A DNA stretch of 64,000 nt from Pseudodesulfovibrio sp. S3 (GTDB lineage Bacteria > Desulfobacterota > Desulfovibrionia > Desulfovibrionales > Desulfovibrionaceae): assembly GCF_004025585.1 (NCBI RefSeq), contig NZ_QTZO01000003.1:283472-347471 (forward strand). Direction: 5' to 3'. The notes beneath the pieces are model-generated. The model was not told where the DNA came from. It did not search any database and saw nothing but the letters and a program-made list of their open reading frames with translations. Made by a program: the position numbers and the translations under genes. Positions within the stretch are counted from its first letter, which is position 1. Every line of letters begins with the position of its first letter. This document shows positions 1 through 8,958 of this stretch, piece by piece.

Positions 1-34
1 ATTCGGGATGCATGTAAGGGAAAGACAGCAGCAT
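1..34 (-). CDS. 5' end of an unidentified gene, possibly lgt (partial)
   Basis: Reading off the left edge on the minus strand, an ATG at 34 is preceded by a strong AAGGAGA Shine-Dalgarno six bases upstream, and the frame stays open to the edge (MLLSFPYMHPE). It starts 18 bases after the stop of the Cys-rich gene, so the two look cotranscribed. The FPYxxPE start resembles the beginning of prolipoprotein diacylglyceryl transferases, but eleven residues are far too few to be sure. The existence of a gene is better supported than its identity. Confidence 0.4.
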   Translation of the reverse strand, partial: MLLSFPYMHPE

Positions 35-52
35 ATATTTTCTCCTTAGCTT

Positions 53-427
53 CTATTCTTCGTCAGTTTCGGCAAGATAATGACGGCACCTGCCTTCACA
101 TTTCGGCAGTGCCACGATGCAGACGCCGTGCAAATGATTGAGGCAGGCCGGAGCCTGGGCCCCATGATCATAGAGATACCGCTGACAGTGAAAGACGTCA
201 CGGGCCATCCGTTGGAACTGACGGGCCCAGATATCCGGGACGGCACTCTCCTCGACGCCGAAACAGTCGGCCCGGCTCAAAAAATCATCATAGGCCGATT
301 CCCACCGGGCAGTCACCTGGCAGCGCCAGGACTGGGTATACCCGGGGTTGAGCTGCTCTTCGTAAAGGCAGCGGCCATTGAGACAATACCGGCAACCGTC
401 GCCGGGCAATCGAGTGATTCTGCCCAT
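53..427 (-). CDS. conserved Cys-rich small protein, function unknown
   Basis: A 124-residue protein without signal peptide or membrane segment. It has two cysteine clusters: CRYCLNGRC near residues 12-20 with a further Cys at about 36, and CLNH-GVC-KCEGRC near 95-116. The layout suggests a metal site (zinc or Fe-S), though I recognise no named family. The ATG at 427 has an AAGGGCTGGA-type Shine-Dalgarno. The minus-strand frame is compact, and the next gene starts 18 bases after its stop. Overlapping frames in the region have no ribosome site and look like shadows. I assign no function. Confidence 0.7.
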   Translation of the reverse strand: MGRITRLPGDGCRYCLNGRCLYEEQLNPGYTQSWRCQVTARWESAYDDFLSRADCFGVEESAVPDIWARQFQRMARDVFHCQRYLYDHGAQAPACLNHLHGVCIVALPKCEGRCRHYLAETDEE

Positions 428-585
428 TCCAGCCCTTGATGCAATTTGTGCGAGAAGCCCGACACAGGCAGCACATTGATTTTAAATACTCAATTGGGAT
501 GGTGTAAGGCCCGGCCACCCAATTGTAAAGGGTCAAACCCTGCTTTTCCGGACTGGGGCCAATTCAAGGAAATGAGTCACTGTCC

Positions 586-614
586 TTGACTGGGCAATGG
601 GGCAGGTGTATAGC
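586..614 (+). promoter_or_regulatory. sigma-70-type promoter for tatA
   Basis: TTGACT at 586-591 and TATAGC at 609-614 are separated by 17 bases. Transcription from about 621 would leave a roughly 42-base leader before the tatA ATG at 663. Confidence 0.5.
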
Positions 615-662
615 CTCGGACATCGTACTATCATAAGACATTCACCCAATTGGAGGCTATAT

Positions 663-863
663 ATGATCGGCGGATTCGGAGTATGGGAACTCTTGATTAT
701 TCTCGTTATCGTCCTGGTCATCTTCGGTGCCAAGAAATTGCCTGAAATCGGCGGCGGCATCGGCAAAGCGATCAGCAACTTCAAAAGGGCAAGCAGCGAA
801 CCCGACGAGATCGACGTCACGCCGAAAGCTGAGAAATCCGAAGAAGACAAGAAGGACAGCTAG
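663..863 (+). CDS. tatA: Sec-independent protein translocase TatA
   Basis: A 66-residue TatA-type protein. It has one N-terminal membrane helix ([21 protein letters not shown]), the FGxKKLPE hinge, an amphipathic helix ([15 protein letters not shown]) and an acidic/basic soluble tail. TatA forms the pore component of the twin-arginine export system in the inner membrane. The start at 663 is chosen over upstream in-frame codons because GGAGG sits about 8 bases before it and the hydrophobic helix begins at once. No tatB or tatC lies in the window, so this is a free-standing tatA with its own promoter and terminator. Confidence 0.93.
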   Translation: MIGGFGVWELLIILVIVLVIFGAKKLPEIGGGIGKAISNFKRASSEPDEIDVTPKAEKSEEDKKDS

Positions 864-890
864 AATCGTCCTGAATTCAATACAGTTTGA

Positions 891-919
891 AGCCCGGTTG
901 CACAGCAGCCGGGCTTTTT
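891..919 (+). terminator. intrinsic terminator of tatA
   Basis: AGCCCGG (891-897) pairs with CCGGGCT (909-915) across an 11-base loop and is followed by TTTTC. Confidence 0.8.
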
Positions 920-1098
920 CATTGCCTGCCCTCTTCTCAAGGCAGATGGTGCGGTGAACGCGAACGCCTGCCGGAATGGATGAACAACGATCAAACGGGA
1001 TTGAAATTCCCGCCAAGGGCATTAGAACCGCGTCAAAAAAATCCCGGCAGTGATCAGGGAACAGTCCACATGGGGCCGCCAGACAGCCCGCCCAGACG

Positions 1099-2007
1099 TT
1101 ACTTGGCACCGCCCTCGGTCAGGTGGAAACTCAATCCGCGCTGAGGAAGAAAGGAATTGAGCAGCGTATTCAACCTGTCCTGGTTCAGTATTACCAAGCT
1201 CCAGGTCGCACCGACGCCGGTGGACTGCATATCCAAATCCACAAGCTCTGCATTCTGAACGGCGGCATCCCATTTCTTGAGTATGCGATCAAATTCCATG
1301 ACGCCATCCGGCGAAAACCAACCGGAAACGACCAACGACTGTCCAGTGCTTCTGGCGACCGCAGACTGGGGCCGATTGAAAAATCTGGGCCAAAGTGTGA
1401 ACCAGGCTGCGGCCATGTCCGCATTGATGCTGATCCACTCCTGGTCATCATAGGCCAGCCGCCCTTTATACGTCCCCTTCTCGGCGCCGTACTCCAACGC
1501 AAAGGAGGGAAACGCTCCCTCGACGATTTCAAGGCCGGTCAACGACACCAATTTCCGCACGGCGAGAATTTCCTCTCCGGAAAGGCCTTCCGGCCAACTC
1601 ACCGACGCAGTCTGCACCGCCTGAGCCGTGGCAAAGAGTCCCATGCCCTTGAGGTCGTCACGCAAGGTCTTTCTATCCACCCGCACATCGAGAACAAGGC
1701 TCAACCCACTATCAAAGATCTGTGAAGAAATAATCTTGTATCCTTGGATATAGGGCTTGGCATGACCGACAAAATATTCCTTGAGCAGGGCGGCACGTTC
1801 CTCACCAAGCCCATTGGACAGCATGACCTGCGCCTCTTCAAGCACGGCCTGGGCAAAACCTTCGTCCATGGCCTGACTGCGCAACTGCATGGGAGACATT
1901 CCCTCTTCCAACGCCTTGAACACCTGCACCTGACCGGCGAACGACTGACCGGAAAAACACAAAACGCTGCAAGCCAAAAACAATAACAACAGAAAATTAC
2001 GCATCAT
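1099..2007 (-). CDS. exported protein of unknown function (DUF2066-like at best)
   Basis: A 302-residue secreted protein. The start at 2007 (or the adjacent Met codon at 2004) directly begins a signal peptide (MMRNFLLLLFLACSVLCFSG, cleavage after SFA), and GGAAGAGA lies just upstream; the longer frame would bury this signal. The mature part begins with a helix-rich segment (about residues 30-65) and continues as mixed alpha/beta without a recognised catalytic motif. It overlaps the end of the upstream exported-protein gene by 11 bases, so the two are translationally coupled and probably work together in the envelope. The helical segment vaguely recalls DUF2066; I would not rely on that. Confidence 0.7.
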   Translation of the reverse strand: MMRNFLLLLFLACSVLCFSGQSFAGQVQVFKALEEGMSPMQLRSQAMDEGFAQAVLEEAQVMLSNGLGEERAALLKEYFVGHAKPYIQGYKIISSQIFDSGLSLVLDVRVDRKTLRDDLKGMGLFATAQAVQTASVSWPEGLSGEEILAVRKLVSLTGLEIVEGAFPSFALEYGAEKGTYKGRLAYDDQEWISINADMAAAWFTLWPRFFNRPQSAVARSTGQSLVVSGWFSPDGVMEFDRILKKWDAAVQNAELVDLDMQSTGVGATWSLVILNQDRLNTLLNSFLPQRGLSFHLTEGGAK

Positions 2008-2938
2008 TATTCTCTTCCATCCTTTCAGGGCTGGTGGTCGGCGTGGTATCAGGCAGCATCTCCGGGGCATCCACGATGATGACGACCTTGCAACCGTTTG
2101 CAATGGAGTCGGATTTGGCAACGGCCCGCATCAGTCGGGCGTCGGATGCGGAAATAATCATGTCGGTTCTCCAGGAACCATAGGCGCTCAAGGCTTTTAC
2201 CAGGAGTGGCCGGACTCCCACCCTTTCCTTCAGGATGTTGGAATTATCGGTGACGGAATACGCCACCACGCCCTTGTCCACGGCGCTCGTGCGACTTACA
2301 AGAAAGGGACCGTATGCGCCGAATCCATCCTGGCCGAAGATGACCGGAGCCAATGCAGGGGTGATCTTCAGCCCCCGTGCATCCACCACGACTCCGGTGT
2401 AGCCGCGTGTGCCGCTGCCGACCTCTTCCGGGGCGTTGTCGGCCATGGGCATGCCTTGCGCCATGGCAGTTGACAATCTCGGCGGGATACCGCTCTGAAA
2501 CTGGAGGGTTGTAGGCAGTACCAGTTCAGCCAGCGGCCCCCTGAAACGCTCGGAGACCCGAACTGTTCCACCTTCGTCGAAAAGAGTCGGCCCCTGGAAC
2601 AGAGAATTCTGGATAAGCCCCCGCACTTGGGCAGAAAGATCGCTGTCGCCGGACAGATAAGCGCTGACAGTCTGTTTGCCGTCGATACGCACGGACAGCA
2701 CCATATCAAGCATCTGCTTGCGGGCCTGCGAAACCACTTTGCGCACGGCCAACGACGACAGAGCCTGATCCGCACCGCCCGCGTTCCCGGCCACGTCCTG
2801 GGACACGGTTATTTCACCGTTGCCCCAGGTGATGATACCGGTCGAACCGAAAGACTGCACCAGCCCTTCAAACGCCAGGGCATGTGGAGCGAAAAGCATG
2901 AATGACAATATGATGGGAACAATTAATCGAAATAACAT
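1997..2938 (-). CDS. exported LPP20-like protein
   Basis: A 313-residue protein with an N-terminal signal peptide (residues 1-22, ending PHALA-FEG) and no lipobox Cys. Residues about 35-125 show the LPP20/flagellar-assembly-like pattern of a strand (ITWGNGEITVSQ) followed by a helix with regularly placed Ala/Arg (LAVRKVVSQARKQMLDMVLS). Residues about 180-215 carry GVVVDARGLKITPALAP, a motif I associate with deltaproteobacterial exported proteins of this type. It is the first gene of a two-gene unit whose second gene starts inside its stop region. The precise role, perhaps in envelope or flagellar structure, is not established by sequence. Confidence 0.7.
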   Translation of the reverse strand: MLFRLIVPIILSFMLFAPHALAFEGLVQSFGSTGIITWGNGEITVSQDVAGNAGGADQALSSLAVRKVVSQARKQMLDMVLSVRIDGKQTVSAYLSGDSDLSAQVRGLIQNSLFQGPTLFDEGGTVRVSERFRGPLAELVLPTTLQFQSGIPPRLSTAMAQGMPMADNAPEEVGSGTRGYTGVVVDARGLKITPALAPVIFGQDGFGAYGPFLVSRTSAVDKGVVAYSVTDNSNILKERVGVRPLLVKALSAYGSWRTDMIISASDARLMRAVAKSDSIANGCKVVIIVDAPEMLPDTTPTTSPERMEENNDA

Positions 2939-3097
2939 CTGTATGGTATCCTGAAGTGTTCAAGGCCACGCACGGCCAAAGCGCTCAAAACTTCACCGCA
3001 TGTATCTTGCTTGCTGGTTTTCCGCAAGCCGCTTGCCGCAGTGTAACGCCGATGCTACACTTTGAAAATACGGCAAACCAATCTCCGGGAGCAACAC

Positions 3098-3586
3098 ATG
3101 CTTATTCACTTGATGCAGCACGGTGCCTGCCTATCCAAAGAACTCAATCAGAATCAACCATTGAGCCCTGTTGGACGGGAGCAGGTGGAAAAAACCGCCA
3201 GGGCGGCACATATCCTCGGGCTGCGCTTTGAACTGGTAATTGCCAGCCCCAAGTTACGCTCCCTGCAAACAGCAGAAATCATGGCCGAAACCACAGGATA
3301 TCCAGCCAAACACATCATGGTGACAGACGGGGCCAAAGCCCTTTCTCCCGCTTCAGAACTGCTTAATTACATTGGTGAATACAACGGTCTGGAATCCATA
3401 CTCATCGCAGGGCACCTGCCCTCGCTGAACTCTGTAGCCTCGGCAATCCTCATGCCTGGAAAAACGCTGAACATTACCATTGAAAACGGTGGACTCATGC
3501 AACTGGACTTCACGCCGGACAAAGGAAGCGGCACCCTGAACTGGTGCCTGACACCGGCACAACTGGGCGTCATCGCAGGCAGTTAA
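3098..3586 (+). CDS. sixA: SixA-like phosphohistidine phosphatase (histidine phosphatase superfamily)
   Basis: A 162-residue phosphoglycerate-mutase-fold enzyme expected to remove phosphate from phospho-His or similar substrates. The start at 3098 follows GGGAG and gives a family-like beginning (MLIHLMQHG). The catalytic His is in QHG at residues 7-9, the second-site motif is SPKLRSLQTAEI near 50-60, and the C-terminal His is in AGHLPS. The usual RHG arginine is Gln here; some SixA-like subfamilies carry QHG, so this may be a subfamily trait rather than a defect. The gene ends exactly where the convergent miaA ends, with no spacer. Confidence 0.8.
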   Translation: MLIHLMQHGACLSKELNQNQPLSPVGREQVEKTARAAHILGLRFELVIASPKLRSLQTAEIMAETTGYPAKHIMVTDGAKALSPASELLNYIGEYNGLESILIAGHLPSLNSVASAILMPGKTLNITIENGGLMQLDFTPDKGSGTLNWCLTPAQLGVIAGS

Positions 3587-4516
3587 TCAACTCCGTTCGG
3601 CCAGCCACGCCTCAACCAGATCGGCAATGGCCTGGTTTTCTCCAGGAGAAAACCAGTGAATGTCGGTTTCCTTGTTGAACCAGGTGATCTGCCGTTTGGC
3701 ATAGGCCCTGGTATTCCTGACCCATTGTTCACGGGCCTGATCAAGGGTCGTTTCTTCCCGCAAAAATGCCAGCAGCTCGGCACAGCCGATACCTGTCCAG
3801 CCCGGCGCATCCGGGTCCGGGCATCGCTTGAATGCGGCCCGGGCTTCGTCCACGGCCCCCTGCTCGACCATGAGGCCTATGCGTCTTGCCAGATGTGGCT
3901 CCAGGTCATTGAGAGGTATCCTCATGCCGATCTTGAGCGGCTCAAAGGGAGCAGGGGTGTGTTCGCTTTGGGTATGCCACCAGGTCATGTTCCTGCCGGT
4001 AGCCAGAAAGACCTCTGCGGCTCGGGCATTGCGCTGGGTATCGTTGGGATGAATCCTGGCTGCATATTCAGGGTCGTTGTTCACCAGTTCCCCATGCAGC
4101 GCCTGCGGCCCTTCAGAGCGGACCCTTGCAAGCACCTGCTCCCGGACCTCGGCCGAAATCTCCGGTATGGGTGCGATACCTGACAACAGCGACCTGAGGT
4201 ACAGACCGGTGCCCCCCACCAGAACGGGCAGCCGACCCTGGGCGCGGACTTCCCTGATTTTATCCTCGGCCAGCTCCTTGAGCCGAGCCGCGGTCATTTT
4301 CTCTTCAGTGGAAAGAAACCCATAGAGATGGTGGGGACAAGCCGCTTTCTCGTCCTCATCCGGCTGGGCCGTAATGATCGGAAAATCGCGATATACCTGA
4401 CGCGAATCAAAATTGATGACACTGGCCGGCAGACGTTCTGAAATGGCAATGGCGGCTGCTGTTTTGCCGGTGCCGGTGGGCCCCAGCAAACAAATTATGG
4501 GCGGTTTTCCGCTCAT
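3587..4516 (-). CDS. miaA: tRNA dimethylallyltransferase MiaA
   Basis: A 309-residue enzyme that transfers dimethylallyl from DMAPP to A37 of tRNAs reading UNN codons. It shows the P-loop GPTGTGKT at residues 12-19, DSRQVYRDF near 37-45, and GGTGLYLRSLLSG around 101-113, all diagnostic of MiaA. Length is normal. The start overlaps the coaD stop by 4 bases (ATGA), so translation is coupled and the gene is the last of the rsmD-coaD-miaA run. Confidence 0.96.
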   Translation of the reverse strand: MSGKPPIICLLGPTGTGKTAAAIAISERLPASVINFDSRQVYRDFPIITAQPDEDEKAACPHHLYGFLSTEEKMTAARLKELAEDKIREVRAQGRLPVLVGGTGLYLRSLLSGIAPIPEISAEVREQVLARVRSEGPQALHGELVNNDPEYAARIHPNDTQRNARAAEVFLATGRNMTWWHTQSEHTPAPFEPLKIGMRIPLNDLEPHLARRIGLMVEQGAVDEARAAFKRCPDPDAPGWTGIGCAELLAFLREETTLDQAREQWVRNTRAYAKRQITWFNKETDIHWFSPGENQAIADLVEAWLAERS

Positions 4517-5043
4517 TTATGCTTTTCCCTCTTGTTGCCGGACTCGGGATTGTAACCGTATTTAACCGCCAGAGCATTGACCACCGGACCGGGAACCAGG
4601 CCGCGAACATCGCCGCCATATTGGGCCACTTCCTTGACGATGGTGGAACTCAGATACATCCACTTGAAATCGGTCATCATGAACACGGTCTCGATGCTCC
4701 GCTCCAACTTGCGATTCATCAACGCCATTTGGAATTCGTATTCGAAATCCGACACCGCGCGCAGCCCTCGCATGATGGAGCCCGCGTTGCGACTTTGCAC
4801 ATAATCGATCAGCAAACAATCAAACGGCTCAACAGTCACGCGAGGCTCATCCCGAAAAACTTCCTTGGCCAAGGAGACACGTTCTTCAATGGAAAAAAGG
4901 GTTTTCTTGGGGGTACTCTCGGCAATGGCAAGGATGATATTGTCAAAAACACTGAGACCGCGCCGCGTCAGACCCACATGGCCCATGGTCAGAGGATCGA
5001 AAGTGCCGGGGTACACGGCCAGCCTGGGATTCAATTTCGCCAT
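4513..5043 (-). CDS. coaD: phosphopantetheine adenylyltransferase
   Basis: A 176-residue nucleotidyltransferase that makes dephospho-CoA from 4'-phosphopantetheine and ATP. The GTFDPLTMGH motif (residues 13-22) carries the HxGH-type ATP site in its Thr/His variant form, followed by RGLRAVSDFEYE (binding-pocket Arg) and the C-terminal SSTIVKEV signature. It overlaps rsmD by 13 bases and miaA by 4. The rsmD-coaD pair is a widespread arrangement. Confidence 0.96.
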   Translation of the reverse strand: MAKLNPRLAVYPGTFDPLTMGHVGLTRRGLSVFDNIILAIAESTPKKTLFSIEERVSLAKEVFRDEPRVTVEPFDCLLIDYVQSRNAGSIMRGLRAVSDFEYEFQMALMNRKLERSIETVFMMTDFKWMYLSSTIVKEVAQYGGDVRGLVPGPVVNALAVKYGYNPESGNKREKHK

Positions 5044-5591
5044 AACAATATCCTGGTTTGACCGTATTCCCGGTCAGTTAACAATTCCATTTCTGCAATG
5101 CGTCCCGTATCCGGTGCCGTGATCGCGGTCTCGACTTCGGCCAGAATCAGCCCGCCGGGAGCAATCCACCCGTTTTCGAGAGCCTTCTCCAGAGCCGGGA
5201 CAAGCAAATCCCTGCCGTAGGGGGGATCTATGAACACAAGGTCAAAGGCAGTATCCGGCCGTTTGGACAATACACCAAAAAGATCCTTGCTGACCACCAT
5301 GGTGCGGTGTTTTTCCACATTCAGATCAGCCAGGTTCTTGCGAATCAGGCCAGCGGCCTTGGAACTCTTTTCGACAAACCAGGCAACTGCCGCCCCACGG
5401 CTCAGGCATTCAATGCCCAAGCTGCCGGAACCGGCAAACATGTCGATGACCCGGACCTGTGAAAAGTCTACTCCCCTGGCCATGAGCATGGAAAATATCG
5501 ATTCGCGCACCTTCATGGTGGCGGGCCGGTACCCCGGCCCCTCACACGTCATGATTCTGCGTCCTTTATACTGTCCACCGACTATCCGCAT
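5031..5591 (-). CDS. rsmD: 16S rRNA (guanine966-N2)-methyltransferase RsmD
   Basis: A 186-residue SAM-dependent methyltransferase. The N-terminus MRIVGGQYKGRRI, motif I DMFAGSGSLGIE (residues about 50-61) and the catalytic DPPYGRD (about 121-127) identify it. Its target is G966 of 16S rRNA in the decoding region. It is the first of three overlapping minus-strand genes and starts two bases after the stop of the metallo-hydrolase gene, so all four may be cotranscribed. Confidence 0.95.
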   Translation of the reverse strand: MRIVGGQYKGRRIMTCEGPGYRPATMKVRESIFSMLMARGVDFSQVRVIDMFAGSGSLGIECLSRGAAVAWFVEKSSKAAGLIRKNLADLNVEKHRTMVVSKDLFGVLSKRPDTAFDLVFIDPPYGRDLLVPALEKALENGWIAPGGLILAEVETAITAPDTGRIAEMELLTDREYGQTRILLWRN

Positions 5592-5593
5592 GG

Positions 5594-7201
5594 CTACATC
5601 TCGGAGACGAGCTCCACGATGTCTCTATTGATATCAAGCAGTTTATCGCGCAGCTCGGCCTGATCCACCCAGGGGCGGCTCTCCACATCCTTGATGCGGT
5701 TACGCAGTTCCGTATAGAGACGCTCGGAATCTGCCAGCAGGAACTGCCAATCCACCCGAGGACGGGCGACAGCCATGTCCACCACCGGTTGCAGGGCCGC
5801 GCCCGGCTCCAACTCCAGCTCTTCCATGTACTCCGGGATATGCACTTCAAACCCGTATTTTTCGGTAATAAGCGCACCGAATTCCTGCTGCACCTCTGCT
5901 TCGCCGTGCACCAGAATGACCTTGGTGGGTTTGCCCTGCATGGTACCGAGCCAGTCCATGAGTTCATCCTGTCCGGCATGACCGGAGAATCCGTTGATGA
6001 TGAAGACCTTGGCGTTGACGGTCACTTCCTCACCGAACAACCTGATTTTCTTGGCCCCGTTCACGATCTTGCGCCCAGGCGTACCCACTCCCTGCCAACC
6101 GACGAAAACCACGCTGGCCCCCGGTTTCCAGAGGTTGTGACGCAGGTGATGCTTGATACGCCCCGCGTTGGCCATGCCGCTGGCCGAGATCACGACCGCC
6201 GGCCCGCTGGACTCGTTGATGGCCTGGGACTGTTCCCGGCTCTCGGTGAAATGCAGGTTGGGCAGATCAAGAGGGTTCTCGCCGTTTTTAATGAGCGTCT
6301 GTGTTTGCTTGTCGAAAAACTCAGGATGCTTGCGGAATATTTCCGTAGCCCGGATGGCCAACGGGCTGTCCAGGTAAACGGGCATGTCCGCAGGCAGCCG
6401 TCCCTGCTTCCTGAGAAGAAAGAGGCTGTAGATGATCTGCTGCGACCGTTCCACGGCAAAGGCAGGGATAACAACCTTTTCCCTGTTCTTGTAGCTGTAG
6501 TCGATGGCCTCGGCCAACTGGTCCAGGCTGCCGGCTTCGTCCAGATGATTGCGATTGCCATAGGTGGATTCCAAAAAGAGATAGTCGGCGTAATCCACAT
6601 CGCTCGGGTCTTTGACCAGAAGCTGTTCGGGTCGGCCCAGATCACCGGAAAAGACCGCAGTTGTGCGTTTGCCGTCCTCCTCGTACTCGATCTCGATGAA
6701 AGCGGAGCCGAGGATGTGTCCGGCGTCCATATAGGTCACCTTGATGCCCGGTGCCGGTTCAAAGGTCTTGGAATACTCGATAGTGGCCAGCAACGGAATG
6801 GTGTTCTCCGCATCGACGATGGAATACAGAGGGCTGAGCATCTGGCCGCCGACACGGCGTTGCTTGCGGTTGCTCCACTCCGCTTCCATCTCCTGGATAT
6901 GCGCACTGTCCAGCAGCATGATCTCCATCAGGTCTCTGGTGGGGGCGGTGCAATATATGGGGTTACGGTATCCCTTGGCTACCAGGGCGGGCAACAGGCC
7001 TGTATGATCGATATGGGCATGGGTGATCAGGATGAAATCAATGTGCTTGGGATCGTACTGATCTATGTTGCGGTTCCTCTTCTCGATTTCCCGGTTTCCT
7101 TGATGCAAGCCGCAGTCGAGTGCGAAGCGCTTGCCTCCGCATTCAAGGATGTAGCAGGAGCCGCTGACAGTTCGGGCTGCGCCCATAAAAGTTACTTTCA
7201 T
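5594..7201 (-). CDS. beta-CASP family metallo-beta-lactamase-fold RNA hydrolase
   Basis: A 535-residue protein of the CPSF/YsgH-like group, expected to cleave RNA with two zinc ions. The metal motif HAHIDH lies at residues 61-66. It is followed by the inserted beta-CASP domain (VVIPAFAVERSQ, then SASGMANAGRIKHHL) and the FSGHAGQDELMDW and LVHGE motifs. About 65-70 residues after the core form an extra C-terminal helical tail. The start at 7201 is chosen because AAGGA sits 7 bases upstream and the protein begins with the usual MKVTFMGAARTVSGS; the longer frame adds seven unlikely residues. Confidence 0.9.
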   Translation of the reverse strand: MKVTFMGAARTVSGSCYILECGGKRFALDCGLHQGNREIEKRNRNIDQYDPKHIDFILITHAHIDHTGLLPALVAKGYRNPIYCTAPTRDLMEIMLLDSAHIQEMEAEWSNRKQRRVGGQMLSPLYSIVDAENTIPLLATIEYSKTFEPAPGIKVTYMDAGHILGSAFIEIEYEEDGKRTTAVFSGDLGRPEQLLVKDPSDVDYADYLFLESTYGNRNHLDEAGSLDQLAEAIDYSYKNREKVVIPAFAVERSQQIIYSLFLLRKQGRLPADMPVYLDSPLAIRATEIFRKHPEFFDKQTQTLIKNGENPLDLPNLHFTESREQSQAINESSGPAVVISASGMANAGRIKHHLRHNLWKPGASVVFVGWQGVGTPGRKIVNGAKKIRLFGEEVTVNAKVFIINGFSGHAGQDELMDWLGTMQGKPTKVILVHGEAEVQQEFGALITEKYGFEVHIPEYMEELELEPGAALQPVVDMAVARPRVDWQFLLADSERLYTELRNRIKDVESRPWVDQAELRDKLLDINRDIVELVSEM

Positions 7202-7371
7202 TGTTGGTCCTTGTGTAGGCATCCCTCTCTAAAGCTTGTCAAAATCCACTTTCGAAAGGAAAAGAATCAGTGTATTGAAAGAATCAGCGGACCCCATTGT
7301 CCGCCGTCACGACTACATGCCCCATTATCGGGGACCAGGCAACCTCTGCGTATGAAATCACAGGAGAACCA

Positions 7372-8031
7372 ATGATTCATCGTTCCAAACAGTATCTCAT
7401 TGACGACCTTTCCATCCATGAGTCCTGGCGACTCTTCAAGATCATGTCGGAAATCGTGGACGGCTTCGAAAACCTGTCCGAGATCGGCCCGGCCGTATCC
7501 GTATTCGGCTCGGCTCGGGTCAAGCCGGAAGACCCTCTCTACATACAGACCGTACAGCTCTCAAAGGCATTGTCCGAGGCCGGCTTTTCGATCATAACGG
7601 GCGGCGGCCCGGGTCTCATGGAGGCGGGCAACAAAGGGGCGTTCGAGAACGGCGGCGAATCCATCGGCCTGCATATCCACCTGCCCATGGAGCAACAGAA
7701 CAACCCGTACATGAACGTGAAAAGCGAATTCCGGTATTTCTTCATCCGCAAGCTCATGTTCATCAAATACGCCCTGGCCTACGTGGCCCTTCCCGGAGGA
7801 TACGGCACCCTGGACGAGCTGTCCGAAGCCCTGGTGCTCATCCAGACGCACCGCATCAAACCCTTCCCCATCGTGCTCTTCGGCACGGAGTTCTGGTCCG
7901 GCTTGATCGATTGGTTCAAAAAACAGATGGTGACCAACAAATTCTGCAAAGAAGAAGACCTCAATCTCTTCATGGTCACCGACGATGTGAACGAAGTGGT
8001 CAACTACATCAAGAAACACGTCATCGTCTAG
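7372..8031 (+). CDS. LOG/TIGR00730-family Rossmann-fold protein
   Basis: A 219-residue protein of the lysine-decarboxylase-like (LOG) superfamily, whose members hydrolyse nucleoside 5'-monophosphates and release the base (cytokinin activation in plants). Motifs: FGSAR near residue 45, GGGPGLMEAGNKGAF near 75-90, and PGGYGTLDELSE near 140-151 (the PGGxGTxxE signature). The start at 7372 is supported by AGGAGA six bases upstream. The physiological substrate here is unknown. The permease gene follows after 8 bases, so they form a two-gene unit. Confidence 0.88.
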   Translation: MIHRSKQYLIDDLSIHESWRLFKIMSEIVDGFENLSEIGPAVSVFGSARVKPEDPLYIQTVQLSKALSEAGFSIITGGGPGLMEAGNKGAFENGGESIGLHIHLPMEQQNNPYMNVKSEFRYFFIRKLMFIKYALAYVALPGGYGTLDELSEALVLIQTHRIKPFPIVLFGTEFWSGLIDWFKKQMVTNKFCKEEDLNLFMVTDDVNEVVNYIKKHVIV

Positions 8032-8039
8032 AATCCGAC

Positions 8040-8948
8040 GTGACCAACAGTAAAAAAGCCCTGGTATACGGCCTGGTCACGGTGGGCATCTGGTCCACCG
8101 TGGCCTCGGCCTTCAAGATGGCGCTGCGCCACCTTGATCCGCTTCAACTCCTGTTGTGCGCCTGCGCATTCTCCATCGTCGCCTTGTCTGGCATACTGCT
8201 TTTTCAAGGGAAGATCGGCGAACTGGTACGAATGAAACGAAAGGAAACGGCCCGTTGCGCCCTGCTCGGCACACTCAATCCGTTTCTCTATTACATGATC
8301 CTGTTCAAGGCCTATGACCTGCTTCCCGCCCAGGAGGCACAACCCATCAACTACACATGGGCGGTCACCCTTTCCCTGTTGTCCGTGCCGCTACTGGGGC
8401 AGAAAATGTCCCTCAAGGATTTGGGCGCCATTCTCCTGAGCTATTTCGGGGTGGTGGTCATCTCCACCCACGGCAATCTGCTTGCCATGGAATTCTCCAA
8501 CCTGACCGGCGTGGCCCTGGCGCTGGGCAGTACGGTCATCTGGGCCCTCTACTGGATATTCAACACCCGCAGCAAGGCGCACCCCATGGCCGGACTCCTG
8601 CTCAGCTTCCTCTTCGGTTTCCCGCTCATCCTGGCGGCCACGCTGGCCTTCTCGGAACTGCCGACCCTGACCATCCAATCGGTGTCGGCAGCCGCCTATG
8701 TGGGACTGTTTGAAATGGGCATCACCTTCGCACTCTGGCTCACGGCCATGAAGTTCGCGGCCATGCCCGACGGCGGCGGTACGACGCGGATAGCCAACCT
8801 CATTTTCCTCTCGCCCTTCCTTTCACTGGTGTTCATCCACCTGCTGGTGGGCGAAGCTATTCATCCCGCCACCGTGGCCGGACTCGGCTTCATCATCGCG
8901 GGCAACGCCCTGATGCAGTTCACCCCGGGCAAGAACCCGAAGAAGTGA
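8040..8948 (+). CDS. EamA/DMT-family permease
   Basis: A 302-residue inner-membrane protein with about ten hydrophobic segments arranged as two EamA repeats (roughly residues 5-140 and 155-295). It is typical of drug/metabolite exporters, many of which export amino acids. The most likely start is GTG at 8040 (TNSKKALVYGLVTVGIW), since the longer frame runs through the preceding gene; the ribosome site is weak, suggesting coupling to the LOG gene 8 bases upstream. The substrate cannot be read from sequence. It ends 10 bases from a convergent chemoreceptor gene with no visible terminator between. Confidence 0.8.
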   Translation: MTNSKKALVYGLVTVGIWSTVASAFKMALRHLDPLQLLLCACAFSIVALSGILLFQGKIGELVRMKRKETARCALLGTLNPFLYYMILFKAYDLLPAQEAQPINYTWAVTLSLLSVPLLGQKMSLKDLGAILLSYFGVVVISTHGNLLAMEFSNLTGVALALGSTVIWALYWIFNTRSKAHPMAGLLLSFLFGFPLILAATLAFSELPTLTIQSVSAAAYVGLFEMGITFALWLTAMKFAAMPDGGGTTRIANLIFLSPFLSLVFIHLLVGEAIHPATVAGLGFIIAGNALMQFTPGKNPKK

Positions 8949-8958
8949 CGACTCAGGC

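Noticed and set aside
288..536. 82-codon minus-strand frame overlapping the Cys-rich gene
   Set aside because: No Shine-Dalgarno, and it is out of frame with a better supported gene.
3116..3124. SixA homologue dead because QHG replaces RHG
   Set aside because: The other catalytic residues are present and I recall SixA-like subfamilies with QHG, so inactivity is not supported.
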